DNA of 64,000 nucleotides from Gammaproteobacteria bacterium Gsub (GTDB lineage Bacteria; Pseudomonadota; Gammaproteobacteria; PS1; Pseudothioglobaceae): NCBI GenBank assembly GCA_002007405.1, contig JYIN01000005.1, positions 62,001 to 126,000 of the forward strand, read 5' to 3'. Shown piece by piece: positions 44,795 to 53,266 of this stretch (position 1 is its first letter; each line of letters starts with the position of its first letter). The notes under the pieces were generated by a model. It saw only the letters and a program-made list of their open reading frames with translations, ran no database searches and was not told where the DNA came from. The position numbers and the translations under genes were made by a program.

Positions 44795-46227
44795 GCCACC
44801 TTTGACTCTAACTCTAACGGCTCTTTTTTACCAATTGTTAGCAAATCCCAAACCAATAATATAAAGCCAAGCGCGGTAATATAACCCATGATTTGTCGCC
44901 ATACCAAGCCCTCAACAAACCAAGGGTGGATTTGTGCTTGAAAATAGCCCAGCCAAGTTGAGCCACCGATAGCGCGTTCAATTTGTGATTGTTCATAACC
45001 TGAGATTAGTAGCGCAATCGTCATTCCCATAACGCCAATATTAAGCAGTGCCAGCGACCACTTCCATTTCCAACCACTATCAACCAAGTCGCCACGAATT
45101 GTCACCCCGCCACGCCATTTCTGCACAGCAAAATAAAACATAGCAATAATAATCGTCGCATACGCGCCAAAAAATGCCAAATGCCCGTGTGATGCTGTCC
45201 ATTGTGTGCCGTGTGTGTAGAGGTTAATCTGCGGCAAAGTATGCATAAACCCCCAAACTCCAGCACCAAAAAAGTTACCAAAAGCATGGGCAATCAGCCA
45301 CGCCATAGCAGGGTGATTATTGCTTTTAAAGCCATGTTTGCCTGAGTCATAAACAGCGTGGACAACCATTGCTACCAAAGGTATTGGTTCTAAGGCAGAA
45401 AATAAACCACCAACGGTGAACCAATATTCAGGCGTTCCAATCCAAAAATAATGATGTCCAAGTCCTAAAATACCAGCACCAAACATCAGGGCGACTTCTA
45501 TGTAGAGCCAAGTGGTAACAATTTTGCGACTTGCCCCTAATGTGGTTATTAACCCCCATGCCATAATACATCCAACCAATACTTCCCAAGTTGCCTCTAC
45601 CCATAAATGAATGACCCACCACCACCAAAATTGATCAAGGGAGATATTGGTGGTGTAAAACATTCCTGCCAAATATAAGCCAGCTAAAGCAACTAAATCT
45701 AGGGTAAGCACGCCAGTAATGCCCGTTACCTTTCCTTTACTGACTGTGGCTGCTACATTATAGAAAAATATTAACATACAAATAACAATGCCAATATCTG
45801 CCAAACGCGGTGCTTCAATGTATTCGCGCCCTTCATTGATAAACCAAATGGTCGCATCGGTGCCTGGTCCCCATTGAATAAATAGATAAACCAATACCAC
45901 AATAATAACAGCGACTGTTAGTAGCCAAAATGAAAAATGACCCCATTTAATACCAACAATAGAAATGCCTGTTTCATCTTCTAATAACCAATAACTTGCC
46001 CCAATAAAGCCATAAAGCATCCAAATAATCATAGCGTTAATATGCACAGTGCGATTGACATTAAAATCCAGAACCCCGTAGAATAAATCCGGCTGTAAAT
46101 ATTGTAGACCAGCAATTAAACCAAATAAAATCTGGGCGGCAAACAATACCACAGCCACACTAAAATATTTAATTGCCAGTTTTTGCCCAACATTTAGATT
46201 TTGAGTATTAAATTGATTGATAGTCAT
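44791..46227 (-). CDS. norB: Nitric oxide reductase, cytochrome b subunit
   Basis: Catalytic subunit of the cytochrome c-dependent NO reductase, which reduces 2 NO to N2O. The 478-residue protein has about 12 membrane helices and the histidines of heme b, heme b3 and the non-heme iron in NRTVHINAMIIWMLYGFIGASYW, HLWVEATWEVLVGCIMAW and GHHYFWIGTPEYW. A nearby Glu (VEATWE) matches the NorB active site. An AAGGAG ribosome site precedes the ATG, which shares a base with the norC stop. Confidence 0.96.
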   Translation of the reverse strand: MTINQFNTQNLNVGQKLAIKYFSVAVVLFAAQILFGLIAGLQYLQPDLFYGVLDFNVNRTVHINAMIIWMLYGFIGASYWLLEDETGISIVGIKWGHFSFWLLTVAVIIVVLVYLFIQWGPGTDATIWFINEGREYIEAPRLADIGIVICMLIFFYNVAATVSKGKVTGITGVLTLDLVALAGLYLAGMFYTTNISLDQFWWWWVIHLWVEATWEVLVGCIMAWGLITTLGASRKIVTTWLYIEVALMFGAGILGLGHHYFWIGTPEYWFTVGGLFSALEPIPLVAMVVHAVYDSGKHGFKSNNHPAMAWLIAHAFGNFFGAGVWGFMHTLPQINLYTHGTQWTASHGHLAFFGAYATIIIAMFYFAVQKWRGGVTIRGDLVDSGWKWKWSLALLNIGVMGMTIALLISGYEQSQIERAIGGSTWLGYFQAQIHPWFVEGLVWRQIMGYITALGFILLVWDLLTIGKKEPLELESKVA

Positions 46228-46832
46228 TATTTTTCTCCTTGTGATATGGCGTTAAAGTTATAAGGAAAACCATTGGTATCTATTGAAGACATCCATTTCA
46301 AAAAAGCAATAATGGCTTGTGCCTCTTGTTTGCTAATATTGAGGTTGGGCATTTTACGACCACTACCAAAAGTGCGTGCATTTTTCTCTGGTTCCATCAA
46401 GAAGTTAATCATTAATTGCTCGCGATATTTTTCATCCCCCCATGCTTTATCCAGCCACGCTTTGGTTAAATCAGGGGCATAGTAAGCACCATTACCAAGC
46501 AAAGTATGGCAATTCATACAATTACGCCCTTGCACGATTTTTTTGCCATGAGTTACTAACTTTTCTGCTTGTTCTTCGGTGAGCTTTTTGCCAAACAAAG
46601 GTGAATCTTGCTCGCTAATAACTGGCACTTGAAAATTACGCTTAGTATCAAATTTATAAGAAATCTGTTTATTGATAACCGAATAACTAGGTACTCTATT
46701 ACTGCCTACGGTTATTTTATTGATGGTGTCAAAAGACAGAAATATCAAAATTACAAACATCAATGCCGTTACCCAAATTGCAGTTTTTTTCCAAAACTGC
46801 TCACTTGACCACCAAATTTTATTTTTGTTCAT
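46227..46832 (-). CDS. norC: Nitric oxide reductase, cytochrome c subunit
   Basis: Membrane-anchored c-type cytochrome that feeds electrons to NorB. The 201-residue protein has one N-terminal helix (about residues 12-32) and a heme motif GRNCMNCHTLLGNGAYYAPDL. A second conserved block, FGSGRKMPNLNIS, supplies the axial Met. I chose the ATG at 46832 because an AAGGAG lies 7 bases upstream; a GTG at 46859 would overlap the preceding gene further. It is followed at once by norB. Confidence 0.95.
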   Translation of the reverse strand: MNKNKIWWSSEQFWKKTAIWVTALMFVILIFLSFDTINKITVGSNRVPSYSVINKQISYKFDTKRNFQVPVISEQDSPLFGKKLTEEQAEKLVTHGKKIVQGRNCMNCHTLLGNGAYYAPDLTKAWLDKAWGDEKYREQLMINFLMEPEKNARTFGSGRKMPNLNISKQEAQAIIAFLKWMSSIDTNGFPYNFNAISQGEK

Positions 46833-47133
46833 AGCCCTTCTCCTTGTGTGTTGCCACACATAAATGCCATATTCCTCGCGGCGCTAAAAAATAACCAACC
46901 AACATCGCAATCACTACAATTGTCCAAATTTTATCTAAGTGCATTGTCTGAGTAATAATTAATACTGAAATGAACAAAACAAAATAACTAACATAAGCCA
47001 AATAATTGAGCACTGCGATTTTTTTCAAATGATAAAAGGCGTAGAATAAAGCATACAAAGCCCCTGAGACAATAATGATGCCACTGGCAAAAAAAGTAAT
47101 GAAAAAATCTTTTAATTCAACTGGTTGGAGCAT
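46819..47133 (-). CDS. Small membrane protein in the nir-nor cluster, function unknown
   Basis: This 104-residue protein has three hydrophobic segments (about residues 10-31, 38-60 and 67-88), the last ending with LAPRGIWHLCVATHKE. It has one cysteine and a few histidines but no recognisable cofactor motif. Its end overlaps the start of norC by 14 bases, and a strong hairpin lies just upstream. Position implies a role in NO reductase assembly or electron delivery, but this is inference only. Confidence 0.7.
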   Translation of the reverse strand: MLQPVELKDFFITFFASGIIIVSGALYALFYAFYHLKKIAVLNYLAYVSYFVLFISVLIITQTMHLDKIWTIVVIAMLVGYFLAPRGIWHLCVATHKEKGYEQK

Positions 47134-47145
47134 GTCTTTTTTGTA

Positions 47146-47173
47146 ATAACTGCGGGTTTTAAACCGCAGTTAT
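47146..47173. other. Perfect 10-bp hairpin between nirK and the nor cluster
   Basis: ATAACTGCGG (47146-47155) pairs perfectly with CCGCAGTTAT (47164-47173) around an 8-base loop. Neither strand has a following T-run, so it is not a classical terminator. It could be an mRNA-processing or stability element that sets the nirK-to-nor expression ratio. Confidence 0.6.
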
Positions 47174-47185
47174 CGTATGGTAAAA

Positions 47186-48304
47186 TTATTTTATTTTACT
47201 TGGTGCGCTGACCTGTTCCATCAAATCATTATTCCATTTACCCTCAACCGCTACATGGGCCGCACCACCAAGCATAAAGGCTTGGATTAAATCATGGTTA
47301 AGATAGGCATAAATACCTGGTTGTTTGAAGGTATAAACAGCTGCCACCGCCTCGCCACCATTCACATGCCAAGTCTCTCTATCAACGGTTGGTACATTGT
47401 TAAATGACCCACCTGGCCAAACCAAGTCTCCATGACCGCCAATTAAATGAATACGCGAATCTTCATTCGCTTGTGAATGAATAAATAACACAGTCTCACC
47501 GACTTTAGCGTGCATCGCATTTTCTCCTGTCAATGCTCCCTTTTTCCCATTATAAGTAACATGGGTGGGCACCAAACCTCTCATTACCTTCAAGGTATCG
47601 TTATAAGGCGCAACAGCATTTGAATAACGCTTATATTGACCATTATGATCTTTAGGGATATACCAACCCTGTTCGCCAATATAATAGGCTCTATCATAAG
47701 TAACCAGAGCGCCTTTATCATCTCTAATGCCGTCTTTTGGCAATATCATAATTGCGCCATACATCCCTGAAACCACATGATAAGGAATCATTAGCCCGCC
47801 TGGCGCACAGTGATAAACAAAGGTACCTGGTCTATCTGCTTTAAAACGCAAGGTTACTTGCTCTCCAGGGGCCACTTTAGTTAATGCACCGCCACCTAAA
47901 GCGCCTGTTGAGGAGTGAAAATCGATATTATGCACCAATAGATTGGTTTTTGGATTTTTTAAAGTAAGCTCGACATAATCTCCCTCATGTACTACTATCA
48001 TCGGACCTGGATTGGTGCCATTAAAGGTCATCGCCTGCACAAAAACACCAGGCTCAATTTCTATTTCTTTTTCTTCAATCACCATTTCCATTTCAATAAT
48101 CCTAGACTTGCCAGAATATTCTTGCTGGTGTTTGGGCAAAAAAGGCGGTGCCACTAAAATTTGTTTGACACGCTCCAAACCGCTTAGATTTGCCGATACG
48201 CCAACATTAGCAATATAAGACTGTGCGCCTGCTTCTGCTAAAGCAATACCTGACAGTAAAATAAGTACAACGCCCAGAGTCGTTTTTTTTAGTATATCAA
48301 TCAT
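47186..48304 (-). CDS. nirK: Copper-containing nitrite reductase
   Basis: Reduces nitrite to NO in the periplasm. The 372-residue protein has a signal peptide (cleaved after about residue 24) and two cupredoxin domains with the copper ligands in LLVHNIDFHSSTGALGG (His) and GTFVYHCAPGGLMIPYHVVSGMYG (type 1 Cys, His and Met; type 2 His). HLIGGHGDLVW and YAYLNHDLIQAFMLG supply the last ligands. It is preceded by a palindrome for an Fnr/Dnr-type regulator and followed by the nor genes. Confidence 0.96.
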   Translation of the reverse strand: MIDILKKTTLGVVLILLSGIALAEAGAQSYIANVGVSANLSGLERVKQILVAPPFLPKHQQEYSGKSRIIEMEMVIEEKEIEIEPGVFVQAMTFNGTNPGPMIVVHEGDYVELTLKNPKTNLLVHNIDFHSSTGALGGGALTKVAPGEQVTLRFKADRPGTFVYHCAPGGLMIPYHVVSGMYGAIMILPKDGIRDDKGALVTYDRAYYIGEQGWYIPKDHNGQYKRYSNAVAPYNDTLKVMRGLVPTHVTYNGKKGALTGENAMHAKVGETVLFIHSQANEDSRIHLIGGHGDLVWPGGSFNNVPTVDRETWHVNGGEAVAAVYTFKQPGIYAYLNHDLIQAFMLGGAAHVAVEGKWNNDLMEQVSAPSKIK

Positions 48305-48364
48305 TTTTTACTCCCATTATTATTAAACTCAAGGGCGATGTTACCCTGATAAAAGCAAAAATCA

Positions 48365-48378
48365 TTGACATAAGTCAA
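48365..48378. promoter_or_regulatory. Fnr/Dnr-type operator upstream of nirK
   Basis: TTGACATAAGTCAA is a perfect TTGAC-N4-GTCAA palindrome centred about 67 bases before the nirK ATG. A TAACAT (minus strand, 48343-48338) lies where a -10 would be if the palindrome is centred near -41.5, the classical activator position. The regulator gene next door has a matching recognition helix. Confidence 0.75.
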
Positions 48379-48393
48379 ATAATTTTAAAAAAG

Positions 48394-49077
48394 TTAATTG
48401 CTAACTATATTTTTAAGTTCTACAGGTCTAAGTAAGGTGATGCGGTTGTTGTTTACTGATAATAGACCATCGTTGGAGAGTTTATTAAGGATGCGTGAGA
48501 GGGTTTCTGGTTGCACCGAAAGCTGGCTTGCCAAAATATTTTTAGTTACCAATAAATCAATTTGGGTGGTTTTTCCCGTTTGTTGGGCGTTATTTAGCAA
48601 AAATTTTAGCAATCGATAAGTGCCATCGTGTAAGCTTAGGCTTTTTATCTCAGTCAGTGACCAATGCAATCTTTTTGATAACCGCGCCATAATTTTGAAA
48701 CAGGCCTTGGGGGATTTTTCTAAAATATTAAGATAGCCTTGGGCGTCAATTTGCAAAACACCACTGTCTTTTAAAGCGGTTGCGCTCACGGGGTATGTTT
48801 TTTCATTGAGAAACATAACTGCCTCAGCAAAAGTATTGCCAGCGCCAATAATATCCATAACTTTTTCATCACCTCTTGGAGACAGAAAACTGAGTTTTAT
48901 GCTGCCATAAATAGCTAAGAAAAAATGCCTGGCTGGCTGACCTTCTACAAAGAAATGTTGCTTTTTTTTTAATTCATGATAACTGGTTTTTGCAATAATT
49001 TGGGCAAGTTCAGCCTCATTAAAATCTGTAAATAGATCGTTTTGTTTGAGAATTTCTTGCTGTTTAAGTGTTAGCAT
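48394..49077 (-). CDS. Crp/Fnr-family regulator, Dnr/NnrR-like
   Basis: This 227-residue protein has an N-terminal cyclic-nucleotide-fold domain (about residues 15-120), a dimerisation helix, and a C-terminal winged helix with the recognition segment SVQPETLSRILNKLSNDGLL. The E-x-x-S-R pattern is that of Fnr-type proteins that read TTGA(T/C) half sites. It lacks the N-terminal cysteine cluster of Fnr, so it more likely senses NO through heme, as Dnr does. It lies directly upstream of nirK and overlaps the SURF1 gene by 14 bases. Confidence 0.9.
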   Translation of the reverse strand: MLTLKQQEILKQNDLFTDFNEAELAQIIAKTSYHELKKKQHFFVEGQPARHFFLAIYGSIKLSFLSPRGDEKVMDIIGAGNTFAEAVMFLNEKTYPVSATALKDSGVLQIDAQGYLNILEKSPKACFKIMARLSKRLHWSLTEIKSLSLHDGTYRLLKFLLNNAQQTGKTTQIDLLVTKNILASQLSVQPETLSRILNKLSNDGLLSVNNNRITLLRPVELKNIVSN

Positions 49078-49768
49078 GTTTATTTTTTACAAACAAATAA
49101 ATGGCAATTATAAATAATGTCAATGCCATTAAAAACCATTGTAGAGCGTAACCGAGATGCTTATCAACAGAGCCATAAAAAGGCTTCCATTTGCGATAAA
49201 ATCCTTGTTGGGCATCAATATCAAGTTGTGCCAACATAGGGACAAGATCATAGCCTGATAATTTTGATAATTGTGTCATGTCTAAGGATTGGATAAGAAT
49301 GGGAAAATGTTTCTCTACATTTTGTTGCCTCAATTTGATGCGTTGCTTAGGTTTTATAAGCCTGACTTTGATAGTGGTTTCATTAGTATTTAGGCGAATA
49401 TCGGCCAATTTATCCCGTCTGCCATGCCAAGGCACAAAGCCACGATTGATTAAAATTGCATTATTTTTGTTAATCACAAAAGGGGTTAGCACATAATAAC
49501 CAGCATTGTTTTTTACAATTTGGTTGTCGTAAATAAATTGTTTATCAACATCATAATGACCTTTAAGCAAAACTTGGTAATATTCTTTATTATGCAAATC
49601 CTGTATTGTTTCAACTAATTCTGCGGGGTGTTTTTGTGCCAAAATAATGGCGTTTTCAATGCCACGTTTTTCATCCGCACGCTCCAGCTGCCAAAACCCT
49701 AATGACAATAAAATAGACAAAATGGTGGCAATTAGTAGGCTTGGTAAAACGGTAGTGGGTTTTATCAT
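49064..49768 (-). CDS. SURF1-family cytochrome oxidase assembly protein
   Basis: The 234-residue protein has a membrane helix at each end (residues 8-24 and about 210-230) and the family blocks GFWQLERADEKRGIENA, GHYDVDKQFIYDNQIVKNNAGYYVLTPF, ILINRGFVPWHGRR and GYALQWFLMALTLF. SURF1 helps insert heme A into subunit I of aa3-type oxidases. It is the last of the oxidase genes and overlaps the nitrite/NO regulator, so both may be transcribed together. Confidence 0.92.
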   Translation of the reverse strand: MIKPTTVLPSLLIATILSILLSLGFWQLERADEKRGIENAIILAQKHPAELVETIQDLHNKEYYQVLLKGHYDVDKQFIYDNQIVKNNAGYYVLTPFVINKNNAILINRGFVPWHGRRDKLADIRLNTNETTIKVRLIKPKQRIKLRQQNVEKHFPILIQSLDMTQLSKLSGYDLVPMLAQLDIDAQQGFYRKWKPFYGSVDKHLGYALQWFLMALTLFIIAIYLFVKNKHANT

Positions 49769-49995
49769 TATTTTTGTGTAGAGGTGCTAAATACCACAGG
49801 GTTTGGCTCAATCCAGCCCATATAAGCGGCAAACATGACCAGTAAGAATAAAAACACTGACAAACTAATCCGTGCGACTAACGATTTAAACATCCTATCA
49901 GAGCCTCGTCTGCCACCTTTGAGCATACCGATTAAACCAAATCCTAACGCCACTAAAATAGTAATGATGACAATGATAATAAAGAATTCAGCCAT
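49768..49995 (-). CDS. Twin-transmembrane protein, DUF2909 type
   Basis: This 75-residue protein has two hydrophobic helices (about 4-24 and 43-62) separated by a basic loop KGGRRGSDRMFKSLVARI. Small proteins of this kind regularly sit between cytochrome oxidase subunit III and SURF1. I chose the ATG at 49995 because the ATG at 50052 would start upstream of and read through the terminator at 50024-50049. The exact function is unknown; oxidase assembly is likely. Confidence 0.8.
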   Translation of the reverse strand: MAEFFIIIVIITILVALGFGLIGMLKGGRRGSDRMFKSLVARISLSVFLFLLVMFAAYMGWIEPNPVVFSTSTQK

Positions 49996-50023
49996 AGATA
50001 TTATAGATATTTTTACAGTGATT

Positions 50024-50049
50024 AAAAAAAGACCCCAATCAAGGGGTCT
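50024..50049 (-). terminator. Rho-independent terminator after cytochrome oxidase subunit III
   Basis: On the minus strand AGACCCC/GGGGTCT forms a 7-bp GC-rich stem with a 6-base loop and is followed by a run of T residues. It lies 24 bases after the subunit III stop and before the small twin-helix gene. Confidence 0.85.
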
Positions 50050-50073
50050 CATTATATGAGATATGAGGTCTTT

Positions 50074-50958
50074 TTATAGCCAATATACAAATACAAATAA
50101 ACCTAACCAAACCACATCCACAAAGTGCCAATACCAAGCTACGCCTTCAAAACCAAAATGGCTATCAGCACTAAAATGACCTTTTTGCACGCGGTATAAA
50201 ATAACGCTTAGCATAATTGCACCAATGGTTACATGGAAGCCATGAAAACCCGTTAACATATAAAATGTCGAGCCATAAATGCCAGAAGTGAGTTGCAGAC
50301 CGTCAGCATAAGCATGACCATATTCTGCAACTTGAAAACCTAAGAAAGCCACGCCAAGCACAATGGTTGCCACCAACCAAGAAATAACTTGATTACGGCG
50401 CTCTGCACGCAGTGCATGATGGGCAAAAGTTAGGGTTACGCCTGACAATAATAATAGTGCAGTGTTCAGTGCTGGCAAGCCCCAAGTATCAACCAATTGC
50501 GTGGGAATGGACATTTCAACGCCTGATTTTAAGGTCGTGCCTGGCGTGCTAAAGGCAATTTGTTGCCAAGTCGCTTTAAAACCGTCCCATAACTCAGGTG
50601 TATATAAATTATTACCTTCGCCACTTAACCAAGGTACTGAGATCTGCCTTGCATAAAACAACGCACCAAAAAAAGCGGCAAAGAACATCACCTCAGAAAA
50701 AATAAACCAACTCATACCCCAGCGGAATGAACGATCAACTTGGCTATTATAAATGCCATTAACGCTTTCATTGACCACTTGTCCAAGCCAGCCAAACAGC
50801 ATAAATATTACAATCGCAAAACCCAACACCATCGCCGAAGCACCCCAACTAACACCATGCATTTGATTAGCAAAACCAACGAATAATATTGTTACCCCAA
50901 TGGAGCCAATAATTGGCCAGTAAGTGCCATCTGGCACATAATATTTTTGTTCGCTCAT
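50074..50958 (-). CDS. ctaE: Cytochrome c oxidase subunit III
   Basis: The 294-residue membrane protein has seven helices and the family blocks WGMSWFIFSEVMFFAAFFGALFY, TFAHHALRAERR, GLQLTSGIYGSTFYMLTGFHGFHVTIG and WHFVDVVWLGLFVFVYW. It stabilises the oxidase core and its proton supply. It is the last gene of the operon subunit II-subunit I-small protein-ctaG-subunit III and is closed by a terminator. Confidence 0.97.
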   Translation of the reverse strand: MSEQKYYVPDGTYWPIIGSIGVTILFVGFANQMHGVSWGASAMVLGFAIVIFMLFGWLGQVVNESVNGIYNSQVDRSFRWGMSWFIFSEVMFFAAFFGALFYARQISVPWLSGEGNNLYTPELWDGFKATWQQIAFSTPGTTLKSGVEMSIPTQLVDTWGLPALNTALLLLSGVTLTFAHHALRAERRNQVISWLVATIVLGVAFLGFQVAEYGHAYADGLQLTSGIYGSTFYMLTGFHGFHVTIGAIMLSVILYRVQKGHFSADSHFGFEGVAWYWHFVDVVWLGLFVFVYWL

Positions 50959-50988
50959 ACTTTCTCCTGTTTTTTAACCAACAATAAA

Positions 50989-51507
50989 TTAACCTTCAAG
51001 TTTAAAAAAATTATAGGATAAACTAATATCCTTTATACGCCTGTCTAACGCTGGATCAACCACGAATCTCAAACTCATCTCAACCTCTTCATGTGGTTCA
51101 AACACTTGTTTGTTAAAACAAAAGCATTCTAATTTCTTAAAATGGAGTGCAGCATCTGTTGGTGCTACACTCGGAATCGCTTGACCAATGACCACCTCAT
51201 CGGTATTATTTTTAGCAATATAACTGGTCGTATAAAACTCACCTGGCACTATTTCCATTGACTCTACTTTAGGTCCAAACTGCACCGGGAAACCACCCAT
51301 AGTCATTGCAAAAAACCCCACTCCAACCTTACGATCTTCATCAACCACATATTGTTGCTCACTTTGAATCCTACTTGTGGTGCCATTAAATCCAGTGATT
51401 TCACAAAAAACATCGTAAATAGGCACCATAGCATAGGCAAAAGCAAACATCAATATTGGTGCTGAGACTAACTTTACCCAAAACCCTTTACTTATTTTTT
51501 TATTCAT
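50989..51507 (-). CDS. ctaG: Cytochrome oxidase copper-insertion protein CtaG/Cox11
   Basis: Delivers copper to the CuB site of subunit I. It is a 172-residue protein with one N-terminal helix and a periplasmic domain carrying the family blocks MVPIYDVFCEITGFNG, the copper-binding CFCFNKQ (C-x-C), and FVVDPALD. I chose the ATG at 51507, just after the stop of the small upstream gene; an ATG at 51519 would add four residues and overlap it. The position between subunits I and III is typical. Confidence 0.95.
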   Translation of the reverse strand: MNKKISKGFWVKLVSAPILMFAFAYAMVPIYDVFCEITGFNGTTSRIQSEQQYVVDEDRKVGVGFFAMTMGGFPVQFGPKVESMEIVPGEFYTTSYIAKNNTDEVVIGQAIPSVAPTDAALHFKKLECFCFNKQVFEPHEEVEMSLRFVVDPALDRRIKDISLSYNFFKLEG

Positions 51508-51508
51508 G

Positions 51509-51607
51509 TCAACCGCCATAAAATATAATGGTCGCTGTAAATACCCCTATTGCTATAGCGCCTACAACGATTGCAGTAATGTAGGCACCTTTTTTATTAT
51601 CCCCCAT
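51509..51607 (-). CDS. Cytochrome oxidase small assembly peptide (32 residues)
   Basis: A very short ORF reads MGDNKKGAYITAIVVGAIAI, continuing to a C-terminal FYGG, with a single membrane helix. It lies between subunit I and ctaG, 5 bases after the subunit I gene, and its stop is adjacent to the ctaG start. Tiny one-helix oxidase assembly proteins are known at this place in other proteobacteria, which supports it being real despite the size. Confidence 0.65.
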   Translation of the reverse strand: MGDNKKGAYITAIVVGAIAIGVFTATIIFYGG

Positions 51608-51612
51608 CCTGT

Positions 51613-53229
51613 TTAGGCACTGTGTTGAGACTCTGCCTCAATCAGTGCTCTTGAGGGCGGGGTGTTAAAACTATGGTATGGTGCTTTCGCATCCAAAGTC
51701 CACTCCAAGCCTTTTGCCCCCTTCCAAGGGCGGGCACTTACTGGCTTACCGTTACGGATACAATCAACAACAATATAAGTCAATAAGAAAAATGAGGCAC
51801 CAAAAGCAAAACCACCGATTGAAGAGATCAGGTTAAAGTCCGCAAACTGTAGCGAATAATCGGGGATGCGCCTAGGCATACCTGCAAGCCCCAAGAAATG
51901 TTGCGGGAAGAATAAAATATTGACTGAAATAACCGCCCACCAAAAGTGAATCTTTGCCAAACTCTCGTTATACATTTTACCAGTCCATTTTGGCAACCAA
52001 TAGAGCGTCGCTGCAATAATTGCCCACAATGCACCAGTTACTAATACATAATGGAAATGGGCAACTACAAAATAAGTATCATGATATTGGATATCTGCTG
52101 GGGCAATACCCAACATAAGACCAGAAAAACCACCAATGGTAAATAGAAATACAAAAGATAATGTCCACAACATTGGGGCCTCAAAAGTCATTGAACCACG
52201 CCACATAGTAGCAACCCAGTTAAAAACTTTAACTCCTGTCGGTACTGCAATTAGCATCGTTGCATACATAAAATAGAGCCCACCTGCAACTGGCATGCCT
52301 GTTAAAAACATGTGATGCGCCCAAACGATATAAGATAAAAAAGCAATTGATGCTGTTGCATATACCATAGAAGAGTAGCCAAATAATGGCTTGCGCGCAA
52401 AGGTTGGGATAATATGAGAGGTTATTCCAAATGCTGGCAAAATCATAATATAAACTTCTGGGTGACCAAAAAACCAAAAAATATGCTGGAACATTACTGG
52501 GTCGCCACCGCCTGTTGCGTCAAAAAAGGCAGTGCCGAAGTTACGGTCAGTCAGCATCATAGTTACTACACCCGCCAATACTGGCATCGCGCCAATGAGT
52601 AAGAACGAGGTGATTAACCAAGTCCATACAAATAAAGGCATGTCCATGAGCTTCATCTCTGGTGCACGCATGTTAAGCACGGTTGCAATAATGTTAATCG
52701 CACCCATGATAGAAGAAAAACCTAACAAATGCACAGCAAAAATAAAGAAGTCAGTGCTGTCTGGGGCAAAGGTGGTTGAAAGTGGGGCATAGAATGTCCA
52801 GCCAAAGGCTGGCGCGCCTCCTTCCATAAAGAAAGTGCTTAATAAAATACCGCCTGCAAAAGGCAAAATCCAAAAAGACCAATTATTCATCCGCGGTAAT
52901 GCCATATCAGGCGCACCAATCATCATTGGAATCAGCCAATTTCCCAAGCCAACAAAGGCGGGCATAATCGCACCGAATACCATGATCAAACCATGCATAG
53001 TGGTCAATTGATTAAAAAACTGTGGCTCCATCAACTGCATACCCGGCTGCAATAATTCAGCACGAATACCCATCGCCAGGGCGCCGCCTATCAATAACAT
53101 GGCAAAAGCAAACCACATATAAAGGCTGCCAATATCTTTATGGTTTGTTGTTTTTATCCATCGCATTAGACCTTTTTCAGGACCGTGATGATGCACACCA
53201 TGAGGGATTGTTGCTGTGGCTGTTGTCAT
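51613..53229 (-). CDS. ctaD: Cytochrome c oxidase subunit I
   Basis: This is the catalytic subunit, with heme a, heme a3 and CuB, reducing oxygen and pumping protons. The 538-residue protein has 12 helices and the ligands in TMHGLIMVFGAIMPAFVG, WFFGHPEVYIMILPAFGITSHI (including the Tyr cross-linked to CuB-His), WAHHMF and YFVVAHFHYVLVTGALW. A strong AGGAGG-type ribosome site precedes the ATG. It follows subunit II in the operon. Confidence 0.98.
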   Translation of the reverse strand: MTTATATIPHGVHHHGPEKGLMRWIKTTNHKDIGSLYMWFAFAMLLIGGALAMGIRAELLQPGMQLMEPQFFNQLTTMHGLIMVFGAIMPAFVGLGNWLIPMMIGAPDMALPRMNNWSFWILPFAGGILLSTFFMEGGAPAFGWTFYAPLSTTFAPDSTDFFIFAVHLLGFSSIMGAINIIATVLNMRAPEMKLMDMPLFVWTWLITSFLLIGAMPVLAGVVTMMLTDRNFGTAFFDATGGGDPVMFQHIFWFFGHPEVYIMILPAFGITSHIIPTFARKPLFGYSSMVYATASIAFLSYIVWAHHMFLTGMPVAGGLYFMYATMLIAVPTGVKVFNWVATMWRGSMTFEAPMLWTLSFVFLFTIGGFSGLMLGIAPADIQYHDTYFVVAHFHYVLVTGALWAIIAATLYWLPKWTGKMYNESLAKIHFWWAVISVNILFFPQHFLGLAGMPRRIPDYSLQFADFNLISSIGGFAFGASFFLLTYIVVDCIRNGKPVSARPWKGAKGLEWTLDAKAPYHSFNTPPSRALIEAESQHSA

Positions 53230-53266
53230 AATTATATTCTCCTCCTAATTTCTTTAACTTTTTTGA

